Shown here: in pieces, positions 1 to 10,741 of the stretch | Layout of the letters: the number at the start of each line of letters is the position of its first letter | How positions within the stretch are numbered: position 1 is the stretch's first letter | Assembly: GCF_040412425.1 (NCBI RefSeq) | Contig: NC_089742.1 | Span: 74,893,125-74,957,124 of the forward strand | DNA from: Macrobrachium rosenbergii | Lineage: Eukaryota > Arthropoda > Malacostraca > Decapoda > Palaemonidae | Length of the DNA: 64,000 nucleotides | Direction: 5' to 3' | Notes under the pieces: generated by a model | Seen by the model: only the letters and a program-made list of their open reading frames with translations | What the model was told of the DNA's origin: nothing | Database searches by the model: none | Program-made: the position numbers and the translations under genes

Positions 1-219
1 GATCTCCTAAACCCGGTCCCTGTCAGACTCCCCTAAACCTGGGAGGAGGCATACTGTCGGGCCATGGGAGTCCATAGGTAGTTACTCCTCGGTCGAGTCT
101 GCTGTCTGCGGGTCTTGATGGATAGCCATTGAAAAGACGTCCATAGGGATGTGCTTTCTTTGTCCTCTAGTGATACAGATCCCAGTGTGAACAGTTATGT
201 ATCCCGTTGTGGACAAGGC

Positions 220-260
<41 letters not shown>

Positions 261-2700
261 TTTTTTTTTTTTCTCTCTCTCTCTCTTTTTTTTTTTTTTT
301 TTTTTTTTTTTTGCGGAGGTGGGATTCCAGTGTGGACAGATACAGATCCCTGTGTAGACAAGTGGTGTTGATGGCACTTTTCAGGCATATCTCCAGTTGT
401 GGAGCACCAGTAATTGACACCAAACACTCATCCAATCTGAGCACCCAGCAGTGTCAGAGTGGACAGAGTCAGTGTCCAAGCATCCACCTGTGTTCCAGTG
501 TCCTAGTGTCCACCTCAGTGCCCAGTGGTCGCTGAATGCCTAGTGTCCGAGCACCCAGCTCTTGATTGTCCACCTGTCCATTTGGTGCAGCTGTCAGGCA
601 TCCAGCACCAGTTCCTCTTTGGCTCGGTGCCTGACTTTTTAAGAACATGCTGCTGTTCTGCCTTGTGCGCCAGTTCCGATTACACGGGAGGCAAGGACAT
701 CTGTGAGTTTTCAGTCTGATCTCTTGGTATTTCAGGCTCTTCCGTCTGCCATAGAAAAAACTGCTGCTTTCAGACGGTCCAAATTCTAGCCCCTTTTCCC
801 CTCCTTGCTTGGGACTTTAGAGGTTGAGCCTACCCTGGACTCTGGTGTTCACCAAGATGTTAGCCTGGTTGCCGTAAAGTTCTTCAGAACCACTGAAGAT
901 ATTCATGTTGATGATTGCCATTCCTGTCAGTGATAAGGAAGCTAGCCGCTCATGTCCTCATTGCAGTTTCACTTTATTGAACGACCTTAATTGGGCTCCA
1001 AACAGAAGAGAGGCGTCTTGCACCTTCTCAGACCTGTTTTGCTGTGCTGTGCCAATTCCCGAACACCTGGGTCCATTCGCAAGCTCCTGGCGCCAACTTC
1101 CTAGCACTAGGTGCCATCTACCGAGTGCCCGGCACCTGTTCTAGAGCGCTCGACAATATCTTTCTAGTGCTCGGATTCCGCTGCTGAGCGCCTAACTTAT
1201 GTTCATGGTGCCCAGGGTTTTGCGGTTATGGAATTCTTCAAGCCTTTCATAATGTTCCAGATATTTTCCACCACGAACAGTTCCCACATGTTCTCGTTCT
1301 GCGTGAAGGTTTTGTCGAAGCCCATGCAAGGTGTTATCGAGTTAAGTAATGTCGAGTCCGCACGGATATTGACATCCTCCCAGCTGTCTTAGAGTCGGCA
1401 GCTAGTCTGCAAGGTTGTCTGCGAATCTACACATGGATCTACAAGTTTGCTCATTTCTCTGCGAGTCCACATGCATGGTCATCAGTGAAAGGCATGGTTC
1501 ACAGCCTCTTTTTTTCCTTCAATTAGAAGACGGAGTTCAGATAGAGACGAACTAGACACCCCTTTCCATCAGTCTTCATGGCTATTGAATGAAAACCTTG
1601 GAGATGCAAGAAACACCCTTCCTTGTCCCCGCCAGACTTTGGGAGTATCTTAGGCCCCTCTTACCGGACAGGGTCTTCCCAGCTCGAGCATCTGTGCTTC
1701 AGCCTCTGTACAGCACAAGTCTTCTATGGAGTCCTCACTCCTCTTGTGTTTGACTTCATTTTTTCAGGGTATGACTATCAATCCTCACCTCGACGACTGA
1801 CTTCTTCGATCCCCTTCGATGGACACGCTTGAAGGTTTTTTGATCTCAAGTCCACCTGGGGCAAGGAAACTCAGCTGGACACCTTTGTTTTTCTCAACTC
1901 CCCAAATCAAGTCAGAACTACAGTGGTAGCTGTCCTATCATACTTTTGGCAAGAAAGTTTCTTCGTCCTTGAGCCTAAACCTAGTTTTCAATGTTTCAGA
2001 TCGAGGTTGGGGAGCCCTCTTGAAGAACCGAGGATTTTCCGGGACGTTGTTCCCGGATGGACGGATCTTTCACTTCTTTTTCGTAGAGCTAGAAGTTTTT
2101 TACGTAAAGTTCAGTGCTTTTTGACCTTAGTACACTCCTGGACTGTGGTAGCCATTCAGACAAGACCACAGTTCTAACATATTTTTGTAAGTAAGCAGGA
2201 GCTGTCCCATGTCTCCCCGCCTCCAAATAGTAAGAATCCTTCTTCTGTGGACAGATCATAAAGTCTTATAGTCACTCGGTTCGTTCACAGAACTAAAGTC
2301 GTAGCAGACATACTGAGCTGTCAGAAGCACATTGTTTTCATCATGGACTTTCGATCCCCTGGTGTCCAGGATCTGTGGAATCAATGGGGCAGGCCCCTTT
2401 TTGAACCTGTTTGCCCCTTCAAGGACTCTTCATCTCCCTCTTTGTTGTTGTCCTTACCATCCCTATAGTATGTGCAACAGACACCATGTAACAGACCGGT
2501 CCATCGGACCTCCTTTTCTCATGAACTTTATCACAGTCAAGGATTAGCTACACAAGCTTTAGGCTAACTGCAAGTTGCGTTAACATCTTAGCCCTATTCT
2601 ACCTGTGTCATAGTTCCCGAACCTGCTTGGTTGTTGGTGGACTCAACAAGATCCTCCCCCAACCGTGTCGATCCTCCCCCAACCGTGTCTCCTCAGACAA
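1..2700 (+). mobile_element. Degraded DIRS-like retrotransposon (RT-RNase H relic)
   Basis: No intact ORF remains, but conceptual translation with frame changes gives pieces of a reverse transcriptase followed by RNase H on the + strand. A DD-type RT box reads H-L-D-D at 1786-1797, and the next codon, where a tryptophan is usual, is TGA. RNase H follows: S-D-R-G-W-G-A at 1996-2016, then an in-frame V-E-L-E at 2083-2094, matching the first D and E of the fold. The stretch around 2330-2540 resembles the region after RNase H in DIRS elements. SDxGWGA is typical of the DIRS group, which normally also has a tyrosine recombinase; I did not find one. The 400-1200 part holds degenerate 'agcacccag/gtgtcc' repeats and may be a gag relic. 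The left end runs off the window. The exact superfamily is an inference. Confidence 0.6.
222..312. repeat. (CT)n / poly-T microsatellite
   Basis: A pyrimidine-only tract of CT repeats alternates with two long T runs. It explains the Ser/Phe-rich and Lys/Glu/Arg-rich reading frames seen on either strand here, which are not genes. Confidence 0.95.
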
Positions 2701-2899
2701 CCCCGCATCAAGATCTACCTAAGTGGTCTACTCTTACCCTGTTTAAAAAGCGTTTTATGTTAGAAGAAACAATGTTTTAGGCAAATAAAAAAGTGTGGGA
2801 ATAGATAGTATGGCCTATCTGATATCTGATTATGATCTGTGTAAAGATCTTTAACAAGAATTTTTTTTACATTAGCAAATAAGATATAATTATGAAAAA

Positions 2900-3753
2900 C
2901 AGTACTCTAATACCTCAATCTTATGTGCTTTGAGTTGCGCGAATTCACGTACATGCAAACTTTCCATTGTAACCTAACTTGACTGGCATATGGGATTTTT
3001 TCAAGACACGCAACATTTGTGAAATCCTCGTGAAACCCTGCAGAAATGTTTGTTTAATTTTTGAAGTCATAAGTTTTCATGCTTTTATGTGTAAAATCTA
3101 TATGAAAATTGTATTTTTATTTTTTTACATGCATAAATATAATACAGGGGTAATTATAGCATATACAGTTAGTGTACTTTTATAAAAAGTGATACCCATT
3201 CGCAAGGTTACTGCACTTTTCAAAGATACCCCTGTAGAAAGTGTTTGTTTAATTTTTTAAGTAATTTATAAGTTTTCATGCTTTTAAGTGTAAAATCTAT
3301 ATGGAAAATTTGTATTATTGTACAGTATATGTATTTTTTTTATATAAATATGATACAGTAACTGTATTATGCCATTTGCAAAGTCTTTGTCACTAGGACC
3401 TCACATGATCTCAAGATGAGGTTGTTAAGTCGCGCTGATTTGATAAAATGAATTCGTTAACGTATTAAAACATATCAGAGACATAACTAAGAGTTGTATT
3501 AGTGTCATTCTGTGAAAATTACTCTAACCTCGTAGAAAGTGCTGTTGCAATCTGTATTACATGTAATTACAGCACATACAGTTTGTGTACTTTAATAAGA
3601 TGTGATACCCTTTCGCAAAGTTACTGCAATTTTCAAAGATGTAATAACCCAGCAGAAAGTGTTTGTTTAATTTTTGAAGTATTGTAAGTCTTCATGCTTT
3701 CAAGTGTGAAATCTATATGGAAAATTTGTATTAGAGCCCAATATTTTTAAATG

Positions 3754-3818
<65 letters not shown>

Positions 3819-4335
3819 GTTGTTTAAGAACTTATTAAGTCTCTCTCTCTCTCTTTAAGAACTTATTCTCTCTCTCTCTCTGTACATTAATTCTCTGTAC
3901 AGTACATAATAATTGAGTTGATTGAATTTTACCTTTACCCTCTATGAACATTACTTATAAGTTTTCTTTATTTTATGGAATTGTACCCTCATTATGACTG
4001 TGAGTTTTGAAGATAACCTAGTGATGCAAAGAAAACGTCTTTTACTCTGTGAGTGAAAACTAAAATGGCATCCCATGAATTAGGGATAACATTAGTTTAA
4101 GTAGGTACCATTACGATACTGTACTCTGTTTTTACATCAATCATTTATTTATTTTTTAAGGGTAATGTATTATGCTAACTTGTAAATGAAATTACAATTA
4201 CTTCAATTTCATTTAAAAGTTAGCTTAATAGTTTGGGAGCATGATTATGATTATATGTAATGTTTAAACTAAAAATAAGCATTTTTTAGCATTTAGCTCT
4301 GGAACCTAACCTCACGTAAGTTCGAGGTATTACTG
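2900..4335. mobile_element. Family A inverted-repeat DNA element, copy 1 (non-autonomous)
   Basis: The left end has CAGTA...ATACCTC then TTATGTG, and the right end carries the inverse, CACGTAAG...GAGGTATTACTG, followed by TA. The same ends and interior recur at 10145-11960 and 42209-43372. The copy is about 1.4 kb, AT-rich, has an internal (CT)n tract and no transposase ORF, so it is non-autonomous. CAGT termini with TA target duplication fit the Tc1/mariner/pogo group, but the family assignment is inferred from ends only. The left TA flank has decayed and the interior (about 2980-3720) contains a diverged internal repeat of roughly 250-400 bp. Confidence 0.75.
3758..3813. repeat. (CT)n microsatellite inside family A copy 1
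   Basis: About 27 CT units, with shorter CT tracts at 3840-3854 and 3868-3881 separated by a repeated 'ttaagaacttatt' word. All three family A copies have CT tracts in the equivalent place. Confidence 0.95.
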
Positions 4336-4845
4336 TATACCGTATATAAATTATAACTTCCTTACTTAAGCTAAAATACAGATCACTTGACCTGATAGGT
4401 GGGAAAACATTGAAGAGGTTTGGTTGGCATACCTGCAAAACTGACTGCCGAGTAAACCAATTTGAATGCATGATAACTGTAAATCTTACGTGTTGCCAGT
4501 TTTCTTTCAAATATTATAAAGAGCACAGAATATTAAATAGAGTATTTTTTACAAATATGAAGGAGAATTCAAGTAAATTATGTGAGGAAATTGGGAATAT
4601 TGTTTCTACCAGTGAATGGTTCAATGAGTTGTATAGGCTTAGAATGAATGATAATTACATGTTTGTTCAGAGTCAAATCAACGCTTAGAGGACTGAATCG
4701 AGTAATTGGTGCTTACTGGGGTTATATACACAAATTGAAACTAGCTAGACCAGTAACATTGGGTACAATTCTTCGGTTGAACATAGGGAATAAAAATAAT
4801 TTGTTGGTGCTGTTCTTTAGTTATGTTTGAAAGGTTGGAATTACA
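4336..4845. other. Unassigned stretch
   Basis: A 92-codon + strand frame lies at 4410-4688, but I recognise no domain, no homologue and no splice context. I treat it as chance and see nothing else in this stretch. Confidence 0.3.
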
Positions 4846-4869
4846 GGGGTTGCGGATCATTAGCATCAA

Positions 4870-5784
4870 TGTCGTCTTCGGGAAGGATTTCTTCGGCATC
4901 ACATTCTTCTTCATTTGGGGAGGAAGCAGTCAGTGGAGGTGGGGGAGGCTCTTGAGGTTGAAGGTGCTGGTTTGAAGAATTTGTCAAAGGATGATTGCAT
5001 TGTTATTCACCATATATGATACAATAACAGTGCATAGCATTGTTGATGGTGGTTGCTACTTTTGAGAATCTCAACATTTGTATCCTGAGTCTCAAAAAGT
5101 CAGTTTTTCTATAAGAGAAAACCCTTCGGCCATCAGTTTTGTTTCAAACTTCTTTAAAGGAGCAAATTCTTCTTCTTCATGTTCATCTGTTCTTTTCATT
5201 TCTTCCAGTTCCATTAAATCCTCATTCAACTCCTCTGATTGAGACTCAAACAGCTCTTCAAAGTCCTCTTCCCGTAAGTCAAGTTGTAGCTTTTCACTTA
5301 TGTCAGTGAGACTGTTAATGATCCCCTTTGCCTCCTCTTCTTGATTAAATCCTTTGAAATTGTTGACAAACTGTGAGCATATAGCCTTTCATGCTCCATT
5401 CATGTTTATGTCACTCACTTCGCACCATGCAGCATTAATATTCTTTATACAATTGTAAATGTTGTAACCCTTCCTAAAGTCACATAAGGTCACACCAGGG
5501 TCATTTACTTCCTTCAGTGCTCACCTACATGTACGGCGAGTGTAATATTTCTTAAAATTTGTTATTATGCCTTGATCCATTGGTTGAATGAGTGAAGTTG
5601 CATTAGGGGGTAAATAAACAATTTTAACATCCGTATGGAAATCATCTAAGTGCAGTCGGTGACCAGCGGGCATTATCCAAAATTAAGAGAATCTTGAAAC
5701 GAATCCCATTCTTGTGGCAGTACAACTTGACTTCAGGAACAGTGATGAAAAAAACCAGTCTTCAAATACAGTAAGTCGCCCAGG
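4870..5784 (-). pseudogene. Tigger/pogo transposase DDE and C-terminal fragment
   Basis: Reading down the minus strand from 5784, with frameshifts, one meets F-K-I-L-L-I-L-D-N-A (second catalytic Asp region), then V-K-I-V-Y-L-P-P-N-A-T-S-L-I-Q-P-M-D-Q-G-I (the third acid lies in QPMDQG), then K-K-Y-Y-T-R-R. An acidic, Glu-rich tail follows and ends in a proline-rich stretch near 4880-4990. Stops and frameshifts are present, for example after Y-T-R-R-T-C-R. The order matches the C-terminal half of Tigger transposases. Confidence 0.75.
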
Positions 5785-5993
5785 CTTTGCTATTGGACAT
5801 AAATAAAACTTGGGTGACTTGCTGCATTTGAAGATTGGTTTTTTCATCAGTTTGTTCCCAAAGTCAAGAATGGGGTTGCGTTCAAGATTCTCTTAATTTT
5901 GGATGATGACCCTGGTCACCCACCACACTCAGTGATTTCCATCCAGGTGTTAAAATTGTTTATTCACCCTCCCTAACACAACTTCACTCATTC
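5586..5993. repeat. Palindrome 1: inverted duplication of transposase segment
   Basis: The left arm 5586-5784 and right arm 5809-5993 are diverged inverted copies of the same DDE segment around a 24-bp spacer. For example, minus 'gacttactgtatttgaagac' pairs with plus 'gacttgctgcatttgaagat'. The arms differ by substitutions and small indels, so the inversion is old. Confidence 0.8.
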
Positions 5994-6505
5994 ATCAGAT
6001 TACGGGTAGAGCTCTTTTTATGATATTTTTGAGTGCCTGTGGATTTGCAGTGTGATGCACCAGGGGAAGTTTTAGCTTGACATCTCCTGCTACATTGCCA
6101 CCCATCAGTAAAGTTAGCCTATCCTTCACCACCTTAAATCCTGGCATCTCTCAGAAAAGGCCTGTCTCGCCAGTGTTAAAAACTTGCTGAGGGGTTATAC
6201 CCCTCAACAAGTTTTTACTGTTGACAAAAGGAAAAAAACGTACATCAGCCGTGAAGAGAAGAAAAAAAAAAAGCCAGGAAAAAACATACATTAGCTGTGA
6301 AGAGAAGACGATGCCAGGATTTAGGCGTTGAAAGATAGGCTGACTTTACTGCTGGGTGGCAATGCATCAGGAGACGTCAAGCTAAAACCTCTCGTGGTGT
6401 ATCGCTGTAAATCCACAGGCACTCAAAAAGATATCTACCCTTAATCTGCTGAATGAGCGAAGTTGTGTTGGGGGTAAATAAACAATTTTAACATTCAGGT
6501 GGAAA
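5940..6505. repeat. Palindrome 2: second inverted duplication sharing an arm
   Basis: The centre is GAGGGGT-TAT-ACCCCTC at 6189-6205, extended by AACTTGCT/AACAAGTT. The left arm (about 5940-6195) and right arm (6199-6505) both hold the 'caggcactcaaaa' and 'GGcaatg' transposase segments in opposite orientation. The left arm overlaps the right arm of palindrome 1, so segment 5809-6195 has two inverted partners. The right arm also carries a local duplication of 'gtgaagagaag' at 6257-6310. Confidence 0.8.
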
Positions 6506-7034
6506 TCCTTGAGGATCTCGGGAAATTTTTTGGCTGCTGCTTTGTTGACGCTTGCTGCCTTTCCAGTAACGGACACGTGATGCAAGTTAGCGTGTTTTTT
6601 GAAGCGATGAAGCCATCCATGACTTGCAGCAAATGTTTCATTTACAGTGCTTTCACCATCCTTAACCTTCAAGTCATCAAAAGGGCTTTTAGCCTTTTCC
6701 TGAATCAGCATGAGGCTAAGCAGTACACATCTTTGTCTCTGGTGTTCTATCCAGATACCCAAAAGAGTTTCCATTTCTTTTACCAGCCTCCCCCTTCTCT
6801 TACTTATAATTGTTGACTGCATTGGCACCGCACTCTTTATGTCTGCCATTATTTGATCTTTGTTTTTAAAAATTGTGCCGATAGTCGAGCGATTCATATT
6901 ATAATGGCGCGCTACCTCAACCCTTTTCACCAGTCTCATTTCTTTAAAATTGCCACCTTTGTTTCCATTGAGATAGCTTGCTGCTTTTTACCACTGTCAC
7001 TATCTTCACTTACCTTAAGCTTGCTATTAGCCAT
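6382..7034 (-). pseudogene. Tigger/pogo transposase N-terminal fragment
   Basis: The natural start is the ATG at 7034, giving M-A-N-S-K-L-K and a lysine-rich lead. A frameshift near 6942 (stop after I-L-K-K) interrupts it, and an open frame of 185 codons resumes at 6939. That frame has the HTH pattern V-A-R-H-Y-N-M-N-R-S-T-I-G-T-I-F-K-N-K and, further on, W-L-H-R-F-K-K, both typical of the CENP-B/Tigger DNA-binding domain. After K-K-F-P-E-I-L-K it jumps directly into D-F-H-L-N-V-K-I-V-Y-L-P-P, which belongs more than 100 residues later in the DDE domain, so an internal deletion joined them. The frame then ends in the inverted copy at 6382-6430. It should be non-functional. Confidence 0.8.
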
Positions 7035-7340
7035 GAAAGAAAAAGGATGGGCTCCATATTTCATGATAAAATCACACTACTAAATTGGAGCACAAGAGAT
7101 GACATCTTACCACTTGCGGAGGTTTGAGAGTCTGGGACAGCATATTTGCGTCGGCTACAGTGCTGTTTGGTGTGAGCACCAACAAAAATTTTAATGAAGC
7201 TGAGGTGCACAACACTGTACAAAATTTAAACTTTGGATGGCAGACAGAGCACTCCGGACAAATTTTAATTTACAATCATTGTTGTTCGTATCTGAAAGTT
7301 TGTAACTTAAAAGTTTGTGAGTAGAGGAGCGTCATATATA

Positions 7341-7436
7341 CAGTATTTTATATATATATATATGTGTGTGTGTGTATGTATTAAAGCAGGCATCAAGGAG
7401 AATGTAAAATGCCACAAATCAAAAAACGTCGGAAAA

Positions 7437-7476
<40 letters not shown>

Positions 7477-8454
7477 GTAGAAACTAATTTTTAACTTAGA
7501 GACAGCATTTTTGTACTGAATTGAAGCTTGAAGTACCCTCTTTACGACTGTTAAATAAATTAATAAACCGCATAAGTTTATTAACAACTAGTGAATATTT
7601 ACAAATAAATAGTTTTATGCTGTTTACTGGTTTTTTACTCTTATTAAATATTGTAACCACTTACAAATTACTTATTATTATGAAAATATTAAAGTGTCTG
7701 TACATTAAAATATTCCTCCAAATATACATCTAATAACAATTAAAAAGTGTAATTAAAAATTGACTTAAATAACTATTTTTAAATTGCAAGTACATGAATA
7801 CTTGGTGAAATTTTTTAATGAATAAACACTTTAAAGTTTTATATTAATAATAATAATAAGTAAACTTTGATAATTAAATAATTATAGAAATTGAAATTAC
7901 AAAAAATTTTTAATGTTCATTATTCACTAATAGTTATAAAAAATTTTGAAGTATTTATTTATAACTGGCAAAGAGGGCACTTCTAGCTTAAATTTTGAAA
8001 GAAAATTTTCTCTAAATATAAAAATATAGAATCTTCAGTTGAAAAAAAATGAAACATGTTTTCTGTCATATGTAAATTTCTTCCAGTTTTCTTTATTATT
8101 GATTGCTTCTTTGTATTTGAATTACCATGTACAATGTTTAGTGTGATTGTTATGGATTTAGTATTATAAAAATAAGAAGAATATTATTCAAGTTGAAAAA
8201 CAAACCCTCCACAACTCACACCTCCCACTCAGTAGTGGTATAGCGGCAGCCTCCCACTAAAGCAATGTAAGACAACCCATGTCACGCTGCATTGAAATTT
8301 TACCCTTGTGTTTGAGGTAGAAATGACTGGGGTTAGAGTTGGCAAACTTACAGATGCAGACCAGGACATGAAATTGTATGTATTGAACAACATTTTTATA
8401 CAATAAGAAGATTTTTGGCAATGTGGCATTTTGACGTTCTGGCATATATATATA
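7341..8454. other. AT-rich stretch without recognised gene
   Basis: Very AT-rich, with TA/GT repeats at 7343-7379 and a run of about 33 T at 7440-7473. I see no domain, element end or RNA gene. Confidence 0.5.
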
Positions 8455-8625
8455 CAGGGTGTCCCTGGTTTTCAGCGCTTGTCTAGCAATGAAAATTGGT
8501 GATTTTCGGTGCCAGTATGCAACGATTTTCGCTTATCAGAGCAGATACATACCTAGCAGAGGCGCCAGTAACGGAAAAGCTCAGATTTTTGCTTATCAGT
8601 GATTTTCACTTTGTCATGCTGTCAG
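8455..8625 (-). mobile_element. Family B MITE, degraded copy
   Basis: It begins after TA with CAGGGTGTCCCTGGTTTTCAGC, resembling the 24021-24213 element read from its other end, and shares 'gcttgtctagcaa', 'cttatcag' and 'gtcatgctg' in the same order. The far end is lost in a (TA)n tract starting near 8628. Confidence 0.6.
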
Positions 8626-9823
8626 AATGTATATATATACATATATATATATATGTATATATACATATACATATATGTATATATACATATATATGTGTAT
8701 ATATTTTTATTATTTTTATTACACATCTGACTTAGTATTAGGACAACTCATAGACAACAATGGAAAATCGGTAGCTTAGGGCCTTCTTCATGTGAGGGAC
8801 AATTACATAAAATCAAGGGTTCTCTTAACTAATTATATTTACATGACACAGATCAGAAGAATGACGAATTACTGGGAAGGTAATAATAAGGGTCTGCTAA
8901 AATAATGAACCCTACATAATAAATATTCTATGCCGACAATGTCTTCATAGCAGGAAACATCACAGTGGGGTAGAAGGGGGGCTGCACATGGATAGAGCCA
9001 AGTTATTCCACAGTCGAGGCTTAAAATATGCAACAATAATAAGACACTCAAAGGAGACTGAGGGAGATGCACAGATGGTGCCAAATAACTCAGTTCAACA
9101 TGAAATGCATAATTACATTAACACTGAATGCTCCAACACAAATTACTGAAGGTGATCGCACAATGGAAAAATAAATGAAAAATCAGACAGAGAAATAACA
9201 GGAATCGGTACATTGCCTTCATCAAGATGATGGTGTCCTCGTTTGATAGGGTGCTGGCAATGGAGGAGGGAATTAAAATGCCACTACAAAGCATACTGGT
9301 TTGAGCCTCGGTGTCGAACACGTGGAAGGTTCAAGGGACAGGCAAAGTTAATGACATTTGTCCTTGGTGGTGTTGTGAGTGATCGATTTCTGTTGCATCA
9401 TCTATAAATAGCCTTTGGGGATTACACATCTTGTCCAACATAGGTGGTGCAAAGGTCAATCTTTGTCACGTTTTCTATGATGACCACATGGCATCAGTTA
9501 ACCCCCCTTGTGGAAGGTTCAGGATAGGTGGGGTGCCAACTCTCTCTCTCTCTCTCTCTCTCTTTCCCCCTTGCCCGTTGTCTGGCAGCGTCGAGGAAGG
9601 CATCTTTGAAGGTCACCTGGAACAAGGCCTTAAGGCAGTCATTTTGAACAGAGAGAGAGGTTAGGCTTAACCATTTTGGGGAATGAAGGAGAGAGTTTAG
9701 GAAGGGCTGAGTGGAAACCTGCAGTTCTAGTAATTGAAACAATTGGAATTAATTTTATTTTTCTCAGTTACATTACAAATGTAAAACGGACACAGGTGGT
9801 TTGGAGAGAGGCTCCATTCATTG

Positions 9824-9825
<2 letters not shown>
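8626..9825. other. Unassigned repeat-rich stretch
   Basis: It holds TA/CATA microsatellite (8628-8705), a (CT)n tract (9541-9563) and otherwise unassigned sequence of moderate complexity. Short frames are present but none is recognisable. Confidence 0.4.
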
Positions 9826-9907
<82 letters not shown>

Positions 9908-9919
9908 GTGTATATATAT
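9826..9919. repeat. (TA)n microsatellite
   Basis: About 38 TA units with a short TG interruption near 9904. It lies 33 bp from the foldback at 9952. Confidence 0.95.
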
Positions 9920-9951
9920 GAATGTCTTTTACTGTAATACCATAGTATAAT

Positions 9952-10130
9952 ATGAAGATAAAAGGCTGATAAAACACTATTTGAACATTGTAACCATGTA
10001 TTTCAAGCACCTCCTGTGCCCTTGTTCATTAGTAAAATATTTTACCAGTGAACAGGGGCACAGAAGGAAGTTCTTGAAATGTATGATTGCAACGTTCAAA
10101 TAGTGTTTTATGGGCCTTTTTATCTTCATG
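9952..10130. repeat. Foldback element (90-bp arms)
   Basis: The two halves are inverted copies meeting at the perfect core TAAAATATTTTA (10033-10044). Outer ends are 'atgaagataaaa' and 'ttttatcttcat', and 'aaaacactatttgaac' matches 'gttcaaatagtgtttt'. It has no ORF and abuts a (TA)n tract. It could be a Penelope-type terminal repeat pair or an independent foldback element. Confidence 0.85.
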
Positions 10131-10668
10131 TATATACATATGTACAGTAATACCCCAAACTTACGTGGTTTGAGTTGCGCGAATTCACAGAGACACAAAC
10201 TTTTCATTGGAACCTAACTGTCATATATGAGTTTTTCCACAGACATGCGAACATTTGCGAATACTGAGAAACCCTGTAAAAGTGTTTTGTTTAATTTTTT
10301 TGCGTAATTTATAAAGTTTTCAAGCATTTATGTGTAAATTAAATAACATTAAATAATAAAAGTAATAATTCCTTTCTCTCTCTCTCGCGCTTTTACTGAG
10401 ATGAGAGAATTTTTATGGTACATGTATATGTTTATTTGTTTTGTATGATAAATTTTTCACCTAATAATAAGTACTAATTTTCAAATATTAATAAGATTAA
10501 TAAGATTAAATATAATAATAATAATGATATAACTGTGATTGCAAAATTCATATTATTTTAAACAAATATCTTCCCCTGATCTTTTGTAAGAAGCTCAAAG
10601 GCAAAAGATGTCAGACATGTCGATTTACCATGACAAGAAGGGGGAGTGTTGCTGATTAGCGGGTCAAA

Positions 10669-10674
<6 letters not shown>

Positions 10675-10739
<65 letters not shown>
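10675..10739. repeat. (CT)n microsatellite in family A copy 2
   Basis: About 32 CT units. The other side of the LINE insertion resumes with 'tctctctctttctctctcg' at about 11598, so the LINE split one CT tract. Confidence 0.95.

Positions 10740-10741
<2 letters not shown>

Larger units (their letters stand above)
4846..7340 (-). mobile_element. Rearranged Tigger/pogo-like DNA transposon
   Basis: Pieces of one Tigger-type (CENP-B-like) transposase lie here in both orientations. The N-terminal helix-turn-helix part is on the minus strand at about 6505-7034. DDE-domain pieces are minus at 5586-5784, plus at 5809-5993 and minus at 6430-6505. A 'GGN-A-GD-KLK' piece occurs minus at about 6005-6190 and plus at 6300-6430. 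The acidic C-terminus is minus at 4870-5580. The high-coordinate end (about 7230-7335) reads on the minus strand as a terminal sequence of the type 'GCTCCTCTACT...acaaactt'; a matching inverse end was not seen near 4846, so that end is truncated. The arrangement cannot encode one transposase. Confidence 0.75.

Noticed and set aside
82..535. Overlapping Lys/Arg/Glu-rich and Ser/Leu-rich frames
   Set aside because: All run through the CT/T microsatellite at 222-312 and change content at its edges.
4410..4688. 92-codon frame between two transposons
   Set aside because: No domain or homologue recognised and no supporting splice context.
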